Below are positions 4,712-8,931 of a DNA stretch of 8,931 nt, piece after piece. Position 1 is the stretch's first letter. Every line of letters starts with the position of its first letter. The notes under the pieces are model-generated. The model made no database searches. It was not told the DNA's origin and was given only the letters and a program-made list of their open reading frames with translations. Origin of the DNA: CAYGZM01 sp964354365 (lineage in GTDB: Bacteria; Planctomycetota; Phycisphaerae; Sedimentisphaerales; Anaerobacaceae); the NCBI GenBank assembly GCA_964354365.1, contig CAYGZM010000153.1, positions 1-8,931 on the forward strand. The letters run 5' to 3'. A program made the position numbers and the translations under genes.

Positions 4712-6724
4712 ATGCCTCGCAAAATCATTGTAACCTCGGCCTTGCCTTACGCAAACGGCCCCATACATATAGGGCATCTGGTCGAGTATCTCCAGACCGA
4801 CATCTGGGTCCGCTTCCAGAAAATGTGCGGCAACCAGTGCCTCTATTTCTGCGCCGACGACACCCACGGCACGCCGATTATGATAAGCGCCCGCAAGGCT
4901 GGGATAAGGCCCGAAGAGCTCATCGAGCGGATGCACAAAGAGCACAAGGCGGATTTCGACGTATTCGGCGTCGAATTCGACAATTATTATTCCACCCATT
5001 CGCCCGAGAACCGCTATTTCAGCGAGCTTATATTCACCCGGCTGAACGAGGCCGGCTCAATCGCCACGCGGGACGTGCAGCAGACCTATTGCGAAAACTG
5101 CAAAATGGCCCTGCCCGACAGATACGTTCGCGGCACGTGCCCGCGGTGCAAAGCCGAGGACCAGTACGGCGACTCGTGCGAGGTCTGCAGCGCAACATAT
5201 CAGCCAACCGAGCTGATCAATGCCTATTGCGCGACCTGCGGCGGGACGCCGACTTTGCAGACCTCCAGGCACTACTTCTTCAAGCTCGCCGACTACGGGC
5301 AAAGACTCAGAGAGCTTATCACCGGCGGATATGCGCAGAAATCGGTTGCCAACAAGCTGGACGAATGGTTCGAGGCGGGCCTGAAGGACTGGGACATTTC
5401 CCGCGACGGGCCGTACTTCGGCTTCAAAATACCGGGCGAGGAGAATAAGTTCTTCTACGTCTGGCTTGATGCGCCCATCGGGTATATGGCATCGGCAAAG
5501 AACTATTGCGACAGAAACAACCTCGATTTTTATAAAGTCTGGAACGGCGACGAATACGAGCTGTACCACTTCATCGGCAAGGACATTATGTATTTTCACT
5601 CGCTGTTCTTCCCGGCCATGCTGATGGGCTCAGGATTTCGCCCGGCAAAGAAGCTCTTCGTACACGGCTTCCTGACCGTCAACGGCGAAAAAATGAGCAA
5701 ATCGCGGGGGACCTTCATCAGGGCGAGCACCTACGCAAAACACCTCAACCCGGAGCACCTGCGATATTATTACGCCGGCAAACTAACCGACGGCATAGAA
5801 GACATAGACCTCGGAGTCGAGGATTTCACAAACAAGACCAATTCCGACCTCGTCGGCAAATATGCCAACCTCGCATCCCGCTCCGGACCTATGTTGACAG
5901 AGAAGCTCGATGGCCGGCTCGGGCAGCTGGACGAGCAGGGCAGAGAGCTGACAAGTAAGCTGGCCTCTGCGAAAGAGCGGATAATGCGGGACTACGAGAG
6001 CCTTAGGTTTGCCTCGGCGGTTCGCACAATCAGCGCACTGTCTGATGAAGCCAATCGATACGTCGAGCAGAATCAGCCTTGGGTGACAATAAAGACTGAG
6101 CCGGAAAAGACACGCAAGGTGCTGACCGCGGTAATAAACGCCGTGCGGATACTGACCATTTACCTAAAACCTATCCTGCCGAAATATGCCCAAAAGGTGG
6201 AGCAATTTCTTAATGTCGAAAAGTTGGATTTCGCTGACGTCGAAGCGGTGCTGGAAAATCACAAAATAGGCAGGTTCGAGCGATTGTTCGAGAGAATTGA
6301 CAGAAAACAGGTGGATACGATGATAGAAGAAAGCAAAGACGCCGGCGCCCCCAAGCCGGCAGAGGCGCCCCCGGAGCAAACGGCTGAGCCGTTCAAGCCG
6401 GAGTGCACAATCGATGATTTCGCGAAGATCGACCTGCGAATCGCAAAAGTCGTAAAGGCCGAGCGAGTACAAGGCGCCGACAGGCTACTCTCGCTGCAAT
6501 TAGACGTCGGCGATACTACCAGGACGGTCCTCGCCGGCATAGCAACGGCCTATAAGCCCGAAGAGCTTACCGGTAAAACCGTTGTCTATTTTGCCAATCT
6601 AAAACCCAGAAAGATGAAGTTCGGCACATCCGAAGGTATGATCTTAGCGTCGGGCGCCGGCGGTAAAGACATCTTCATGCTCACTGCCGACGCCGGGGCC
6701 AAACCCGGACAACGGGTGCAGTAG
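4712..6724 (+). CDS. metG: Methionyl-tRNA synthetase with C-terminal tRNA-binding domain
   Basis: This 670-aa cytoplasmic class I synthetase charges tRNA-Met with methionine using ATP; length matches E. coli MetRS (677 aa). The HIGH motif is at residues 19-22 and KMSKS at 327-331. The connective peptide carries four CxxC knuckles (C127/130, C143/146, C156/159, C173/176), the set that binds two zinc ions in the four-knuckle MetRS form. An anticodon-binding helical domain follows (about 380-530; includes NQPWVTIK). A Pro/Ala-rich linker (about 545-563) leads to an EMAP/Trbp111-like OB fold (566-670; IDDFAKIDLRIAKVVKAE, LKPRKMKFGTSEGMILA), which mediates dimerisation and extra tRNA binding. It starts 16 bp after ricT with its own Shine-Dalgarno site, so it is probably co-transcribed. 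All key motifs are intact. Confidence 0.97.
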   Translation: MPRKIIVTSALPYANGPIHIGHLVEYLQTDIWVRFQKMCGNQCLYFCADDTHGTPIMISARKAGIRPEELIERMHKEHKADFDVFGVEFDNYYSTHSPENRYFSELIFTRLNEAGSIATRDVQQTYCENCKMALPDRYVRGTCPRCKAEDQYGDSCEVCSATYQPTELINAYCATCGGTPTLQTSRHYFFKLADYGQRLRELITGGYAQKSVANKLDEWFEAGLKDWDISRDGPYFGFKIPGEENKFFYVWLDAPIGYMASAKNYCDRNNLDFYKVWNGDEYELYHFIGKDIMYFHSLFFPAMLMGSGFRPAKKLFVHGFLTVNGEKMSKSRGTFIRASTYAKHLNPEHLRYYYAGKLTDGIEDIDLGVEDFTNKTNSDLVGKYANLASRSGPMLTEKLDGRLGQLDEQGRELTSKLASAKERIMRDYESLRFASAVRTISALSDEANRYVEQNQPWVTIKTEPEKTRKVLTAVINAVRILTIYLKPILPKYAQKVEQFLNVEKLDFADVEAVLENHKIGRFERLFERIDRKQVDTMIEESKDAGAPKPAEAPPEQTAEPFKPECTIDDFAKIDLRIAKVVKAERVQGADRLLSLQLDVGDTTRTVLAGIATAYKPEELTGKTVVYFANLKPRKMKFGTSEGMILASGAGGKDIFMLTADAGAKPGQRVQ

Positions 6725-6773
6725 CGATACGTGCAGTCCGGCGGCCCGACAAGAATGATAGTCGAGTTGGCGA

Positions 6774-7130
6774 ATGGAAAAGAAGAACCTTGAGAAAATT
6801 GCCAGAGAAGACGGGCGGTTTAGTCCTGCTGCGATTAGATTCGTCTATGAAGGGCTGGGATATACAGCCAAGAGAATCGCCGACGAGCCGCGGCACGTCA
6901 CCGGCCAGACCCTGTGCGAAGGGCTCAGAAAGCTGGCGGTCGAGAAGTGGGGCAGACTGGCGCTGCTCGTGCTCAATACCTGGGGAATAAAGGGCACGCG
7001 CGAGTTCGGCGAGATCGTATATCTGATGATAAAGCACAAATGGATGAGCGCCCAGCCGACCGACTCAATAGACGATTTCGACGACGTCTTTGACTTCCAG
7101 GCCGTCTTCAAGGGACAATTTGAGTTTTAG
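6774..7130 (+). CDS. Minf_1886-family protein (Planctomycetes/Verrucomicrobia-type conserved hypothetical)
   Basis: This 118-aa soluble protein matches my memory of the Minf_1886 family, small proteins of unknown function found largely in Planctomycetes and Verrucomicrobia. Visible hallmarks are FSPAAIRFVYEGLGYT (residues 16-31), DEPRHVTGQTLCEGLRKLA (37-55), LALLVLNTWGIKGTREFGEIV (about 62-82) and an acidic DDFDDVFDFQAVF end (about 100-112). No signal peptide, membrane segment or catalytic motif is evident; the middle looks helical. It begins 49 bp after metG on the same strand and may be the last gene of the unit. The Shine-Dalgarno match is poor (AGTTGG), but no better in-frame start exists. 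Function is unknown, and the neighbourhood alone does not reveal it. Confidence 0.8.
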   Translation: MEKKNLEKIAREDGRFSPAAIRFVYEGLGYTAKRIADEPRHVTGQTLCEGLRKLAVEKWGRLALLVLNTWGIKGTREFGEIVYLMIKHKWMSAQPTDSIDDFDDVFDFQAVFKGQFEF

Positions 7131-7153
7131 ACTCCGGGCACTTTGGCCCGAGT
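7131..7153. terminator. Hairpin between converging genes, possible transcription end
   Basis: Directly after the stop of the small gene, ACTC-C-GGGC (7131-7139) pairs with GCCCGAGT (7146-7153) with one bulged C and a six-base loop. The position between two converging genes suits a bidirectional transcription end, but neither strand has a following T-run. The remaining 39 bp before the next stop codon hold nothing recognisable. Confidence 0.3.
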
Positions 7154-7192
7154 TCGGTCCAGCCGCACACTATCATCCCCCTGCCAGGTTGC

Positions 7193-8931
7193 CTAACGCA
7201 GCCAATGCCTTGTGAGCAGGGCGAAGTCGGCCATATTTACCTGGCCGTCTCCGTTCAAGTCGCCCAACTTAGCAGCTCGTTTGAGCCATAGTTTTATGGG
7301 TGGCCAAAAGCTGATTTTATCCACCAGAGCCTGCAACTCCTGATTTTGCCGTTGCACCTGGTCTATTTGAGATTGAATTGCTGCAAGCTGGTTTTTCAGA
7401 TCCTCGGTGGTTCGGCTGATGATTCTAACGGTATCGGATGCTGTGGCTAAAGAATCGTCTGTAACGGTCAATTCGATAACCTCTTCAACTCTCCCGAGCG
7501 CCTTTGTGTCAAAAAACGGCTCCTCTCCTGAATAGAGCACGACATCGTCAGGCAGTCGCTTCCAAGTATATTTGATTATCTGGCCATCCGGGTCAGATGA
7601 ATTGCTGCCATCTAAAGTCACCCCTTCATTGGCATCTGCAATTATATCATCTCCGGCATCTGCTATAGGAGGTGTACCTTCTTCCAAAGTTCTGGCAGCA
7701 AAATGGTACAGATTCAGTCTTGTATCACCAGCCGGGAAGCCGGCACTGGTTGCATCGGCGACCATAAGGCGCACAAACCATGGCTTTGATAGATTCAAAG
7801 TCGCCTCATGCAGCAAGGAACCGGTTGCGTCCGGCCCGTCATAAAGTCGGGCCACGGCGCTGGGACTTATGGTTATAGACCACGTTTGCTTGGGGCCGTC
7901 AGAAGGATACCAATGGCCTAAATGAGGATTACCTTGTGAATCTATTTCCCATAGAAGGTCTATTGTTCCATCCATTCCCGGGTTTGGGGAATCAAAGTAC
8001 CAACCATGGAACTCTTGAAATGAAGGGATATATCCATCCGTCACCTGGATGTAGTGCCTGTTGCAGTGAGAATCAGAAACATCCGCTTTCCACATAAAAT
8101 TCAGGGTGTAATCTCTTCCGTCATTGAAGTTATAAGCGGTGCGCAACCAAGCTATTGCGCCGTAGCTGTTGCCGGAACCTGGCCCTTTGACTCTTAGACG
8201 CAGGTACCCATCCGGATCGCCTGAGTCTGAGATTACTTCATCATGAGACCATGTCCAACTTCCGGGGTCAGATGGGCTCCACGAGGCGTTCCGTCCCCCG
8301 ACGACCCACAGACTTGTGTCAATCACTCCATCTTCAAAATCATCTAAAAAGGCACTTGGCGTTTCTCCTGGAACAGATAAGACAACATTGTCAATGTAGG
8401 CTTCTGCCGCCGCCCAGGGGTCAACACCAGGATACGTGCCATTCTCTCCCATTGGACCGCTCGAAGTCCCCAAATACCTAAGGTCGTTTGTTAAGCCGCC
8501 GGGGAGAAGAATGGTGCAGGTCCAGATACTGCTGGCACTGCCACGACTCCTAACATCGAACGTCATCATTTGTGTTCCGGCGTCGTAGTCAATGCTGCAG
8601 GTGTACCATTGGTTGAAGTCCCATCCGGCATAACTACTGCCCATTGTCGCCCAGCCGCCGACCCCACTCCCACCGGCATCCCACATATGACCTCGGTCCG
8701 GATTGCCAAGCCAACCCCCAATGAAATCGCCGTTCCTGAGAGTCTCGTCATAGATGCCAAAGTATATCCCTATTGACCAGTCGCAGCGCGTGGGTTTGAT
8801 GTCCCAGCGAAGATCGAAGCTACCTGCTATGGCTTCGGGCAGTAGTGTGTAGGCATACCTACTTGGTTGATACCCGGGATAGTGGTGCTCAGGTTGGATG
8901 TGATACGTTTGGCTCGCCGCATCCCAGTAGT
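7193..8931 (-). CDS. Modular extracellular protein: LamG-like modules, PKD domain, coiled coil, dockerin-like C-terminus (5' end outside window)
   Basis: The frame is open from the right edge (first full codon at 8929-8927) to a TAG stop, giving 578 visible residues; the start and any signal peptide lie beyond the window. Two concanavalin/LamG-like beta modules are seen (about 1-187, and about 194-415 opening with FLDDFEDGVIDTSLW). A PKD-type Ig fold follows (about 420-503; PIADAGDDIIADANEGVTLD and DPDGQIIKYTW). Then comes a short coiled coil (about 510-539; heptads in LKNQLAAIQSQIDQVQRQNQ). The end carries one calcium loop, DLNGDGQVNMAD (557-568), followed by FALLTRHWLR. A single terminal dockerin-like/EF-hand loop is common on secreted planctomycete proteins. 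A role in binding or degrading polysaccharide at the surface is possible, but no catalytic domain is visible here. It converges on the metG cluster and looks unrelated to it. Confidence 0.8.
   Translation of the reverse strand, partial: YWDAASQTYHIQPEHHYPGYQPSRYAYTLLPEAIAGSFDLRWDIKPTRCDWSIGIYFGIYDETLRNGDFIGGWLGNPDRGHMWDAGGSGVGGWATMGSSYAGWDFNQWYTCSIDYDAGTQMMTFDVRSRGSASSIWTCTILLPGGLTNDLRYLGTSSGPMGENGTYPGVDPWAAAEAYIDNVVLSVPGETPSAFLDDFEDGVIDTSLWVVGGRNASWSPSDPGSWTWSHDEVISDSGDPDGYLRLRVKGPGSGNSYGAIAWLRTAYNFNDGRDYTLNFMWKADVSDSHCNRHYIQVTDGYIPSFQEFHGWYFDSPNPGMDGTIDLLWEIDSQGNPHLGHWYPSDGPKQTWSITISPSAVARLYDGPDATGSLLHEATLNLSKPWFVRLMVADATSAGFPAGDTRLNLYHFAARTLEEGTPPIADAGDDIIADANEGVTLDGSNSSDPDGQIIKYTWKRLPDDVVLYSGEEPFFDTKALGRVEEVIELTVTDDSLATASDTVRIISRTTEDLKNQLAAIQSQIDQVQRQNQELQALVDKISFWPPIKLWLKRAAKLGDLNGDGQVNMADFALLTRHWLR

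Overview
The window reads like the chromosome of a planctomycete, most likely in or near class Phycisphaerae (Sedimentisphaerales-type). Three things suggest this. There is a Minf_1886-type small protein, a family known mainly from Planctomycetes and Verrucomicrobia. There is a large secreted-type protein with LamG-like and PKD modules and a single C-terminal dockerin-like calcium loop, a common planctomycete architecture. The DNA is moderately GC-rich. The taxonomic call is inference from gene content, not from a marker tree.

Layout. Positions 1-1020 hold the 3' end of dnaE (DNA polymerase III alpha), followed by a hairpin/T-tract that looks like a terminator. Positions 1021-1574 are a 554-bp gap containing a consensus -10 box, two small inverted repeats and, on the minus strand, the decayed C-terminal half of a DUF3800-like gene (5'-truncated and frameshifted). 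Positions 1575-7130 carry a plus-strand cluster: tmk (thymidylate kinase), holB (clamp-loader delta', overlapping tmk by one base), ricT/yaaT (PSP1 family), metG (methionyl-tRNA synthetase with a tRNA-binding tail) and a Minf_1886-family gene. A convergent minus-strand gene (7193 to the right edge, 5' end outside the window) encodes the modular extracellular protein.

The cluster links nucleotide supply (Tmk makes dTDP), replication (DnaE and delta') and translation (MetG). The tmk-holB-ricT order resembles that of Bacillus subtilis, although RicT is best known there for sporulation, biofilm and mRNA-processing roles.

The most interesting item is the spacer between holB and ricT. A 159-bp non-coding element has perfect 14-bp terminal inverted repeats and is flanked on both sides by the same 7-bp direct repeat, AATAGTA. 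This is the signature of a miniature transposable element with its target duplication. Removing it leaves a 40-bp holB-ricT spacer. Nested inside it is a 71-bp BIME-like palindrome whose two 27-bp halves differ at only four positions, which form two compensatory base-pair changes, as expected for a repeat maintained as a hairpin. No CRISPR array, tRNA, rRNA or intact transposase gene was seen.
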